NCBI GenBank assembly: GCA_022750195.1
Contig: JAKIWE010000005.1
Coordinates: forward strand, 35,531-99,530
Reading direction: 5' to 3'
DNA length: 64,000 bases
Source: Thermoplasmata archaeon
GTDB lineage: Archaea > Thermoplasmatota > Thermoplasmata > Lutacidiplasmatales > UBA184
The notes beneath the pieces are model-generated. The model was given only the letters and a program-made list of their open reading frames with translations. It was not told where the DNA came from and did not search any database. The number at the start of each line of letters is the position of its first letter. Position 1 is the first letter of the stretch. Below are positions 8,401 to 15,284 of this stretch, one piece after another. A program made the position numbers and the translations under genes.

Positions 8401-11289
8401 AAGGGACTTTGTGATAAGGGCCATCATCCAATCGTCTACGCCCTGTATTCTCAGTATCGTGAACTCGCACAGCGGACTGACTCTCGCCCGACCCGCAAGT
8501 ACCTCTACATGCTCATGCCGGCACTCCGGGCTTTCGAAACTATCCGACTTAAGCCATGGTTTGTTCGGCCCGAAACCCTGTTTTCGAACCCCTTCGAGCC
8601 CCGCGTCGATGTCGTGGTTGATGGGCGGGGGCTGCGTGAGACGATATCAGTTTCCGAAGCCCTGTTCAGCGCTTTACCTGGGGTCTGGACCTACCGACTC
8701 CCCGAGGCCTGCTACAAGGTCCGCTCAGGCGCCTTGACACCCATGACCGGCGGGAGGCTGGTGGGCCGTCTGAACGTCATCGAAGCGGCAGGGAGTCGAT
8801 TCCAGAGGGTAATCGCTGGTCTTCCTCCGCCCCCCGGGGTTGAGCGTTCGATAGACGTCTACAGACCAACAAGTCTTGCGCTCCGAGTGGAGTCCCGAAA
8901 GTACCCCATCATGGATCGCGCCCGCGGCCTGATTCTCGATGGAGACGAAGCATTGCGGGCGACCCCCGATTCCGTTCCGTCCCAGGTTAAGGTTCCGAAG
9001 AGTTTCGCCAATCGATGGGTCCATATCGAACACAAGACCTCGGAGTCGGTACTCCCGTTGAGCCCTGAGACCGGACGATTGGTGGTCGAGGGGGACCAAG
9101 AAGTCTCCGGATCGGTTGCCCTCTCTAGGCTGCGACATCCCTTGTTCGGCGACCTCCTAAGCGGAGCCTTCTGGCACGACGAGCTCGCCGTCACGGAGTA
9201 CGTCTTCGCGCTCTCCCGCTCCTATTCCGGCGGAGGTGGAGAGGGCTGGACACTGTCGTACCAGGACCAGTTCGACGTTGACGTGGGGTTCGGCGACTCC
9301 ATCCGGACCGAAGGTCTATCCATTGAGCTCAACCCGGAGACCCTCGGCAGTGTGGTCGAGGCCGTCTCATCGGCGCTCCTCAGAGCTGAACCAATCTGGC
9401 AACCATCGCTCCTGAAAGCGTTCAAGGCGTACCTAGAGCAGATTCCTAGTGCCGCGGGCGGCTCGCTCCTATCAAATCCGTTCATCGCAACCGAAGTCGT
9501 GGCGCTGCTTATGGGCCGCCTCAGCGCAGACAGGTCGGAGGTCGGACACGATAGCCTGATCGGGCTTGTGATTGAAATGGGAGCAGACCCTTCTCTCATG
9601 GATCAGGCAACTGAATACTACCGCCGAAAGAATTTCCGGGTCAGCCTTGATCCAGAGGCCTTCGGAGGCCCTCCGCCCGAAACGGAGGATCAATTCGTGA
9701 TCCAGAGGGCCGGGGCTCTCACGATGGTAATTCGCGCGCTGGCGGAAGTGCTGCGGACCGACCCCGACCCGGCCTCTCGATTCGCGACCTCCCTTCCAGT
9801 CTGGGTCCGCAGAACGATTCTGAACACGCTCGGGTTGATCGGTTACTCGGCCCTTCAGGAGTACAGCGGGGCATCCGACCACGATGTCGGCTACGCTGTC
9901 GCTCCCGACGCTTGGTCAGGCTCGTCCTCGAGAGTCTATTTCTACGATAGGGCTCCGTTTGGGAATGGGAGCTCGGATGTGGCTCGTCGATTCCTTCACA
10001 TCCCCCACGTTCTGCGACACGGACTCGACACGGGATCGCGGCTCCTGCCCACGGAGGACTTCCTTTCTCATCTCGAAGAGGGACTTCTCCAGTGCCCCCA
10101 GATGCATTCGGATCTCTCAGCCCTGACCATGCACTCGCAGCTGCTGGCAGGCGAACTCCCGAGTGGCATTCAGGGTCTGCAAGACGTGGCAGGTGATGCC
10201 CACGAGGTCTTTGACGTGTCTCGGCCCGTCTGGGACGCGCTGGGAATAAGGGGACCGGAAGACGGATGGAAGCTCCCGATCGCAGCTTGCCATCTCGACG
10301 ATTTCCTTCGCCCAGGAGGACCCTCACGAGATGACTTCATTCGGGGCACCACAGTCTGCTGGACCGGCTGTCCAGAGTGTGTCGAGCGGACCGACGTCGC
10401 AATGGGAGGGATGGCAGGACGCAACTACCTTGACAAGATGATTCTAGACGCCTGGTTCGAACACGGCGTCGGACACACGTCTGAGTACGTCGCTCTCGAC
10501 CTCAGAACTCTCGCCGGGGGGACGGGCTGGCCCGCGTTCGGTGCCCTGCATCGTGTACGACTAGACCTCCCAGATCGGACGATACGCTCCGCTCAGCTCC
10601 CCTGGACCATCGGATTTGCACTGGACCGCGGCGCTGCTGCACCGGTGACGACGCTGCTCATTCGAAACTCCGACTTCCTGGACATGCGACTCGATCCGAC
10701 CGCAGTCCAGGGTGTCGCCCCTGCGGTGGAATCAGTTGGATTCAAGCGATTGCTTTGGTTCGATCTCTTGGTTACGTCGTTCCTCAACAGCCTAGACCTA
10801 GTCCCACCCGAGCGCAAGGAGATTCGGCTGGTGTACTATGACTGCCGCGATTTCGACTTCGACGATCTCGGCCTGACTCCCAGAATGACTGAGTCGGTTC
10901 GTGCTGCCTCGAAGCGGGCAGGTCAGCTTAGCGAATTGGAGATGCTGTCTGACATTCTTGCGTGGTTGGCGAAGCAAGGGTTTGAGCTGCATCTATGCGT
11001 CGACGGAGGTCAAGCTGTAGAGCTTCCGGTCGCCGAATTTCTGCAGTCGCTCCGTCGTAGTGCAGGGCCGAAGCTCCACGTCGTGACGAAGCACGTTGAA
11101 GGCTCGATGCACAAGAAGCTGCTCCTAACACCCCTCGCGGTCCTATCAGGCTCGGCCAATCTTACTAGGTCAGGAACGGGGAGGAACGAGGAGACGATTT
11201 CGCACTCCTTCTTCGGAACCGCCGAATATCGTGCTTTGCGTCAGTCCGTTCTAGACTCGTTCCGTCAGGGTGAACCGTGGAACGGATAG
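5395..11289 (+). CDS. Giant DrmA/DruE-like helicase fused to DUF1998-like and C-terminal PLD-like domains
   Basis: A 1964-residue superfamily 2 helicase. Walker A AGVGSGKT lies near 216-223, motif II DEIH near 342-345 and motif III GASAT near 377. The second RecA domain has ASPSLEVGVDLPM near 700 and the arginine-finger motif YRQKAGRVGREPG near 730-742. Four cysteines between the RecA lobes (C545, C548, C606, C614) suggest a metal site. C1655-x3-C1659-x2-C1662 resembles the cysteine signature of DUF1998. The extreme C terminus has MHKKLLL (H1906, K1908) and GSANLTRSG (1919-1927), a phospholipase-D half-motif whose usual aspartate is absent. DISARM distributes helicase, DUF1998 and PLD over drmA, drmB and drmC; here they appear joined. 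The start is GTG with GGAGGG upstream, overlapping the ATPase stop. Predicted role: DNA-translocating effector of a defence complex. Confidence 0.8.
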   Translation: MPKPRPPLGFTVIPKEKIPNWIPLLHRIYEFESLRVAGPSSSQRDLRTVLWSKAELSAALAIPDTERQDLDDLMGYLEKTRQLMRVPGEKEAPERFVTRVAETIRILGHSYEYWYKGRPGIDTVRWLVEEKKVPRRNLSLAQVKTALNKAIASEANNRGSSPNLNESIERVLNGIAERLGGLEAAGFSQFQLDTIAASLESRNVRPGSLQKATVLTAGVGSGKTLAFGTGALIAALEGQLGGRETRRSYLLVYPRKALAFDQARVLGDYAEAIGMPALHVHLEHERRYREEGLTVAEGIEKYYTGGEPFPSIVITTFETLRRRLSNPRFAKFINRWLAGIILDEIHLAAGLTGGHIAMLVRRLRQTADGRNLLLIGASATVARPDEHAARIFGLNHRDVEVISPSTSDLDSLGLAHHVFLRSSGLISPQGALVNATSLLVHSRRHALGTRARGDEVRQKSIAFADNLDMLGRWNADLRENERTEDSEFRRHPTSPKMTTMWSERQRELPYALRFQRPLQRRIEAEGGAGEALDPVLPEERGKDWCNRCQNGERLVIASAVSKTEVGKFSQLVHRHPHRKDDSLRIFHLQNPVFAEDNVDIGTMDRCPYLRAGACLWFPMGEPGPAIDGEPHQPLPLDPEPIPEKHPSNYEWREVVRSIVYSSKSEPSDDAAGDDLAEIVYRAPANRVYGVRSDQPMSVDIVLASPSLEVGVDLPMLTEGIMTKAIRNIASYRQKAGRVGREPGMDVMNVTFVHDTAIDLHYYRQPTRLVSRGRLDPISLKDRNEAILYSGLYSAVWDWLALRSNLPEPIPRRVEPDGKSRFSLMLGECLHDLQNPAFRARTIGHLRSVALGIPGVDPSELEAAVGQVESELRLLLTDSSSTLTVSGGPPAPTVADIFAYLNAESGPGGRDVRAIHGRELGAFSKAAADATALAARIQTPGSEGIDGLRRLGVMDRTGCWDLGAVSGIVRDLGNEVSRADPSARDANLVELHGTILPRLERELKGLCDKGHHPIVYALYSQYRELAQRTDSRPTRKYLYMLMPALRAFETIRLKPWFVRPETLFSNPFEPRVDVVVDGRGLRETISVSEALFSALPGVWTYRLPEACYKVRSGALTPMTGGRLVGRLNVIEAAGSRFQRVIAGLPPPPGVERSIDVYRPTSLALRVESRKYPIMDRARGLILDGDEALRATPDSVPSQVKVPKSFANRWVHIEHKTSESVLPLSPETGRLVVEGDQEVSGSVALSRLRHPLFGDLLSGAFWHDELAVTEYVFALSRSYSGGGGEGWTLSYQDQFDVDVGFGDSIRTEGLSIELNPETLGSVVEAVSSALLRAEPIWQPSLLKAFKAYLEQIPSAAGGSLLSNPFIATEVVALLMGRLSADRSEVGHDSLIGLVIEMGADPSLMDQATEYYRRKNFRVSLDPEAFGGPPPETEDQFVIQRAGALTMVIRALAEVLRTDPDPASRFATSLPVWVRRTILNTLGLIGYSALQEYSGASDHDVGYAVAPDAWSGSSSRVYFYDRAPFGNGSSDVARRFLHIPHVLRHGLDTGSRLLPTEDFLSHLEEGLLQCPQMHSDLSALTMHSQLLAGELPSGIQGLQDVAGDAHEVFDVSRPVWDALGIRGPEDGWKLPIAACHLDDFLRPGGPSRDDFIRGTTVCWTGCPECVERTDVAMGGMAGRNYLDKMILDAWFEHGVGHTSEYVALDLRTLAGGTGWPAFGALHRVRLDLPDRTIRSAQLPWTIGFALDRGAAAPVTTLLIRNSDFLDMRLDPTAVQGVAPAVESVGFKRLLWFDLLVTSFLNSLDLVPPERKEIRLVYYDCRDFDFDDLGLTPRMTESVRAASKRAGQLSELEMLSDILAWLAKQGFELHLCVDGGQAVELPVAEFLQSLRRSAGPKLHVVTKHVEGSMHKKLLLTPLAVLSGSANLTRSGTGRNEETISHSFFGTAEYRALRQSVLDSFRQGEPWNG

Positions 11290-12266
11290 CCCGCATGATG
11301 GAGGACAGAAAAGCGGATGGGGGCCCGAGAACATGCGTCCCCCGTCGGAGAGTGCCCGCCGATAGTCTAAGAAGGGCAGACCCTACTGATTCGCGTGTGG
11401 TCGCAGCTGCGCTCCGCCACGCTCCAGCAAGGGGCTCCCCCGAGCACCCTGTCGTCACAATCGATCGACAGGCTAGGCGCTGGGCCCAACTACCCCTCCG
11501 CCCCCCACTTAAGTGGGCTGGCGGGAAGCGCTGGCTCATTCCTCATCTGGAGCCGCTTTGGAGCGGATTGAATCGACCTCGATTGGTCGAGCCCTTCGTT
11601 GGAGGTCTCTCTGTAGCGTTGGCACTCCGGCCGAGACAGGCGTTGCTCAATGACATCAATCCGCACCCAGTGAACCTCTACCGCTGGATTCAGACCGGAC
11701 TGACCCTTTCCATCCCTCTGAACAACAACCGCGAAACGTTCGACCGAAATCGGAACCAGTTCAACAGTCTAGTTAGAGGGGGACAAGGCGAATCCCGCGA
11801 GGCGGCTGAGCTGTTCTACTACCTCAACAGGACCTGCTACAACGGGCTCTGTCGCTTCAATTCCTCTGGCGGGTTCAATACGCCATTCGGGCGATACAAG
11901 AGAATCAATTACATTACCGATTTCCAAGATTATCGGCCAGTGTTGACGCCATGGAAGTTCCAGTCCGGAGACTTCGAGAGACTGAAGGTTCGTCGCGGGG
12001 ACTTCGTCTACGCGGATCCCCCGTACGACGTTGAGTTCACTCATTACTCCAAGGAGGGGTTTAGCTGGGAGGATCAGATACGTCTCGCAGATTGGCTGGC
12101 TGGACTCGAGAGTCCCGTAGTCGCTTCCAATCAGGGTACGGAGCGTGTATTGAATCTCTACTTGGAACGGGGCTTCAAAGTCACGACGCTGAAGGCCCCA
12201 AGGATGATCAACTGCACTGGAGACCGAACCAAAGCGACTGAGATGCTAGCAGTCCGTGGGGTGTAG
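11277..12266 (+). CDS. D12-class (Dam-like) N6-adenine DNA methyltransferase
   Basis: 329 residues. The AdoMet-binding motif PLKWAGGKRW begins near residue 77, followed by LVEPFVGGLSVAL and LLNDINPHPVNLYRWI, and the catalytic DPPY is at 247-250; this is the order of the alpha/D12 family that makes N6-methyladenine. The core family normally begins close to KWAGGK, so the first 76 residues may be an extension or a start called too early. The GTG at 11277 has AGGGTGA just upstream; ATG at 11295 and GTG at 11397 are alternatives. It overlaps the helicase gene by 13 bases. In context it probably marks host DNA so that the helicase/ATPase machine or the downstream nuclease spares it. Confidence 0.85.
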   Translation: MERIARMMEDRKADGGPRTCVPRRRVPADSLRRADPTDSRVVAAALRHAPARGSPEHPVVTIDRQARRWAQLPLRPPLKWAGGKRWLIPHLEPLWSGLNRPRLVEPFVGGLSVALALRPRQALLNDINPHPVNLYRWIQTGLTLSIPLNNNRETFDRNRNQFNSLVRGGQGESREAAELFYYLNRTCYNGLCRFNSSGGFNTPFGRYKRINYITDFQDYRPVLTPWKFQSGDFERLKVRRGDFVYADPPYDVEFTHYSKEGFSWEDQIRLADWLAGLESPVVASNQGTERVLNLYLERGFKVTTLKAPRMINCTGDRTKATEMLAVRGV

Positions 12267-12269
12267 GTT

Positions 12270-12701
12270 ATGAGCCCACCTGGGTCGACTTCCACAGGTC
12301 AAGTTCTAGAGAGGATGGTTTTGCCCGCCCTCACTCATGGGGGCTACTCTCCGGAAAAGCCCAGAACGCCAATCGGTACTCGTCTCGGGGGGGGCCGCCA
12401 CTTCGTTGATCTAGTCGCCCATAAGCCCGGCGGTCCCGGCCTTCTCGTTTCGCTGAAGTGGCAGCAGACGTCTGGCACTGCGGAGCAGAAAGTCCCGTTC
12501 GAGGTAATGTGTCTCGCTGACGCGATTCGTCAAAGTGAAGGTCGCTTCAGCCGAGCGTTCCTTGTGCTGGGAGGCAACGGCTGGCACCTGCGGAAGTTCT
12601 TTACCGAGGGCGGGCTCGAGCCGTTCCTCAACAACTGCGAAGATGTCGCAATCATGGATCTCGAATCCTTCGTCGGACGAGCCAACACCGGCATGCTGTA
12701 G
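12270..12701 (+). CDS. Small PD-(D/E)XK-like restriction nuclease candidate
   Basis: 143 residues, starting 3 bases after the methylase stop. HFVDLVAHKPGG followed by LLVSLKWQQTSGTAEQKVPF (about residues 44-78) resembles the core of PD-(D/E)XK nucleases: a beta-strand aspartate, then a strand carrying a lysine and a glutamine. The usual E/D-x-K is replaced by S-L-K, so catalysis may use a variant site or be lost. The C-terminal half (RAFLVLGGNGWHLRKFF) fits the alternating alpha/beta fold. It is likely the nuclease partner of the adjacent D12 methylase, forming a type II-like restriction-modification pair embedded in the larger operon. It is the last gene of the operon. Confidence 0.6.
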   Translation: MSPPGSTSTGQVLERMVLPALTHGGYSPEKPRTPIGTRLGGGRHFVDLVAHKPGGPGLLVSLKWQQTSGTAEQKVPFEVMCLADAIRQSEGRFSRAFLVLGGNGWHLRKFFTEGGLEPFLNNCEDVAIMDLESFVGRANTGML

Positions 12702-12775
12702 TCTCAAAGACATATTGAAAAGCCTCGAACCCGCGGCTTGCGTCACTTCAGGAGCCTCTGTTGATTTCGGGATGG

Positions 12776-12988
12776 CTATCTCGGGGAGCTCGCCCCCCGA
12801 TTCGAAGGGGGAGGGACGCCAATCGCTTCCCGGAAATCTCGATTTTTCCTCTCGCCAGTCTCACGGAGCGCTGTCTCAGCGAGGTTCTTGATGTCCTCGG
12901 GCACGTCTTTCCTCGACTTCATCGACTCGTGGAACATCAGAGCCATCTCTCTCGCGCCGTCCCAGTACTCTCTGTCGAAACGATTCAT
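12776..12988 (-). CDS. Small charged protein of unknown function
   Basis: 70 residues, largely helical and charged (MNRFDREYWDGAREMALMF at the start, then an Arg/Glu-rich helix, then a Pro/Ser/Arg tail). The ATG is preceded by AAGGTGATCC, a good archaeal ribosome-binding site, which argues for a real gene. It lies downstream of the NYN-LOTUS gene on the same strand, 167 bases away with a stable hairpin between them. No family recognised. It converges on the defence operon. Confidence 0.55.
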   Translation of the reverse strand: MNRFDREYWDGAREMALMFHESMKSRKDVPEDIKNLAETALRETGERKNRDFREAIGVPPPSNRGASSPR

Positions 12989-13028
12989 GCTGGATCACCT
13001 TCACCCCGCGGGTCTGGTGATTAGCGGT

Positions 13029-13048
13029 CGGCCCGTAAGAACGGGCCG
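13029..13048 (-). terminator. 8-bp-arm hairpin between two minus-strand genes
   Basis: CGGCCCGT - AAGA - ACGGGCCG forms a perfect 8-bp stem with a four-base loop. It lies downstream of the NYN-LOTUS stop and about 40 bases upstream of the small 70-residue gene. No T tract follows, so it may be a processing or attenuation structure rather than a classical terminator. Confidence 0.4.
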
Positions 13049-13155
13049 GGGGGTTCGCGAAACACCTCCACGAGGACCCATCCCCCGCTGAGGTCTCGAT
13101 GGCACCATGGGACCGGGTCGGCCTGAGCCCCGCGTCTCGACCGCCTGCTTCACAA

Positions 13156-13983
13156 CTACGACCTCGCTGAGGGTCGCCGCTTGACGAGTACCGCCCCTGA
13201 CGTCCTGAGCGGCGGGCGTTGAAGTTCATACTTCCCCGGGATCGCCTCGAGCAAATCGCCCAGTTTGCTCTTCCCGAAGGTTCGAGGATCGAAGGCTGGG
13301 TCGAGCTTGAGCAAGGCCTTTCCGAGCTCAGCCAGGTGGCAGTAACCATCCTCCCCCACGACCGAATCGAACGCCTTGTCGACGAGATCGAGGGTCTCTG
13401 TCGCTGCTCTCCGACCTCCATTAGCGTCTGCGGGGGTGGGCCTGCTGGGAGCCGCGATCGCGGGAGGCTTCTGCGGTCGCGAAGGTTGCTGCACCGCGTC
13501 GTCGGACCCGATCAGGTTCTCGGTAGCTACGAATACGTTGCAAGCGTTCCTGAACGCAGGCGGAGTTTTGGCCCTCCCGATCCCGACGACCAGCATGCCC
13601 GACTCGCGAAGACGGGTCGCCAGCCTCGTAAAGTCCGAGTCGGACGACACTATGCAGAAACCTCTGACCCGCCCGCTATGGAGGATATCCATGGCATCGA
13701 TGATTAGGGCGCTATCAGTGGCATTCTTGCCCGGAATCGCCGTAAATTGCTGGACCGGGACGAGGGCATGTTGCTGGACCGTCGGGCGCCAGGAAGATAG
13801 CTGTCCCGACGCCCAGTCGCCGTAGATCCGTCGAATCTCGACCGACCCGTATTTCGCTGCCTCCGCCAGCATCTCACCGACGAGGCCCGCGGAGGCGTTG
13901 TCGCCATCGACGAGGAAAGCAAGTGGAATCGACCTGGAGGGGGTCACGAGCTCCTGAGAGCTCGGCGCAGGCTCGGGGGACAT
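13156..13983 (-). CDS. NYN domain (PIN-like) ribonuclease with C-terminal LOTUS/OST-HTH domain
   Basis: 275 residues. The NYN/DUF88 (LabA-like) nuclease domain spans about residues 17-150. AFLVDGDNAS carries the first catalytic aspartate, NATDSALIIDAMDIL the central acidic cluster and FCIVSSDSDFTRLATRLRE the third acidic motif, all as expected for an active metal-dependent RNase. After a linker, a LOTUS/OST-HTH domain (VGEDGYCHLAELGKALLKL followed by FDPRTFGKSKLGDLLEAI) occupies roughly 205-255; such domains bind RNA, including G-rich or structured RNA. NYN-LOTUS fusions are widespread in prokaryotes with unclear targets. It lies next to a defence operon, so an RNA-directed defence or surveillance role is possible but inferred. 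Confidence 0.85.
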   Translation of the reverse strand: MSPEPAPSSQELVTPSRSIPLAFLVDGDNASAGLVGEMLAEAAKYGSVEIRRIYGDWASGQLSSWRPTVQQHALVPVQQFTAIPGKNATDSALIIDAMDILHSGRVRGFCIVSSDSDFTRLATRLRESGMLVVGIGRAKTPPAFRNACNVFVATENLIGSDDAVQQPSRPQKPPAIAAPSRPTPADANGGRRAATETLDLVDKAFDSVVGEDGYCHLAELGKALLKLDPAFDPRTFGKSKLGDLLEAIPGKYELQRPPLRTSGAVLVKRRPSARS

Positions 13984-14141
13984 CCGCTCGGGAATCGATT
14001 CTCATCGGATGAAAGCTCCGGGCCTTCGGTTGGGCCGTGCGAAGTCAACGTAATCCCGGATATCCGACTCAGCCTTCGATTGACTATCCTCGACTCCCGC
14101 CTCTCCACGGGGCCCAGGATTTCACCGGACAACAAAACGTT

Positions 14142-14158
14142 ACGACTGTTACAGTCGT
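14142..14158. repeat. Perfect 17-bp inverted repeat upstream of the virion-like module
   Basis: ACGACTGT-T-ACAGTCGT, perfect 8-bp arms around one base, in the 269-bp gap between the leftward NYN gene and the first rightward gene of the virion-like block. Size and symmetry fit an operator for a dimeric winged-helix or HTH regulator, for example the element's own winged-helix protein at 22093-22587. A recombination site is an alternative. Confidence 0.5.
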
Positions 14159-14252
14159 GGACGAATGACACAAGTAGCAGAGCTAGCCTGAATTCCATCG
14201 GGTCAAGCGGGCGGCCACTTCGGCGAGTCCGTCCGCCTCTCCCCAACCAACG

Positions 14253-15257
14253 ATGAAGACACGGAACGGGACGAAGGGCTGGACAACGTCGATCACTGGA
14301 GTCGCGTCGGTCACCGCGGCCATAGCGCTACTGATCCTCTCGGGCCTGCCGCCAGGAGGAGCTGCTGCGCCCACCCCTAGCGGCGGCCACCACCTGGCGG
14401 CAGCCAAAGTTTCCCCATCGGCGATTGGCGCCTCTCAGCTCTACGTGAACCGCTCGCAGTCGTCGGGAATTTACGTCAAGGAGTTCGTCACCCTCAACAA
14501 TTCTTCGACCCTGACGGTCCTACCCCTTAACGCAGGCGCCGCAACCACCTTCCACGGGTGCGAATGGGTCACCGTCGTCAACGCCACGACGACCGTCGAC
14601 ACCTTCCACGTCGTCCGGTACGCGAAGGTCTCGACCGCCAACGGCAGCGGTACAACCGTCGCGGGCCTCTCAAAGCTCTCGTTCGACGCCTGCGCCGGGA
14701 GTGCCTACTGGGTCGACTTCACGATGTGGACCTACTCGGTCTACGACTTCACATCGAAGGTCCTCGGGATCAACTCCACGCTCTCCGTGTACTTCGGCCG
14801 ATACACGGGCTCTCTCGGCTATCCAACGAATCTTTCTCTGGTGATCGGCCCGAAGGTCGTCGCCCAGCTGAAGGCTCCGACGAACGTCTCCTTCAACGTC
14901 ACCGCGAACGCGGTAAGTGGCAACGCGACCTGCACGGCCTCTTCGTTCAGCCAGGTTTGTTCCTACTCTCGCTGGACGCTCTCGCTCTGGAGCCAGGCCT
15001 CGAGCGGAACCAGCGTGACGACGAATCCATTCGAGGTCGGGGGCGCGACGGGCCTCACCCCGGTGGGCGCCACCTACTCCAACTGGTCGGTCATCTACTC
15101 CGAAAGTAACGTCTCGGCGAACACGCCGACGGGCGCTTTCTTCGTGTCCGCCGGGGCCTGGCTGAACACGATCTTCGTCCAGTTCTGGTACCTGTGGGTC
15201 CTCCTGGTCGTAGGCATCGTGGTCTTCGTCGCCGCGCGCTCGGGACGCCGCAGGTAA
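14253..15257 (+). CDS. Secreted membrane-anchored glycoprotein, virion/surface-like
   Basis: 334 residues. A signal peptide (TGVASVTAAIALLILSGLPP, roughly residues 14-33) is followed by a Ser/Thr/Asn-rich ectodomain with many N-x-S/T sequons (for example NNSS, NATT, NVSF, NWSV) and four to six cysteines. One C-terminal transmembrane helix (WYLWVLLVVGIVVFVAA) and a short basic tail RSGRRR complete a type I topology. No family recognised. It opens a run of nine same-strand genes and is followed 27 bases later by a second protein of the same architecture; together they suggest spike or envelope proteins of a pleomorphic-virus-like element or a surface complex. Confidence 0.7.
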   Translation: MKTRNGTKGWTTSITGVASVTAAIALLILSGLPPGGAAAPTPSGGHHLAAAKVSPSAIGASQLYVNRSQSSGIYVKEFVTLNNSSTLTVLPLNAGAATTFHGCEWVTVVNATTTVDTFHVVRYAKVSTANGSGTTVAGLSKLSFDACAGSAYWVDFTMWTYSVYDFTSKVLGINSTLSVYFGRYTGSLGYPTNLSLVIGPKVVAQLKAPTNVSFNVTANAVSGNATCTASSFSQVCSYSRWTLSLWSQASSGTSVTTNPFEVGGATGLTPVGATYSNWSVIYSESNVSANTPTGAFFVSAGAWLNTIFVQFWYLWVLLVVGIVVFVAARSGRRR

Positions 15258-15284
15258 ACCGCCCCCTCGATCGGAGGCAGAACC

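Noticed and set aside
14112..14132. Possible left att copy of the tRNA-Met 3' end (GGGGCCCAGGATTTCACC)
   Set aside because: It resembles the tRNA end (GGGCCCGGACGGATTTGAAC) only with a gap and mismatches; not good enough to define the element boundary.
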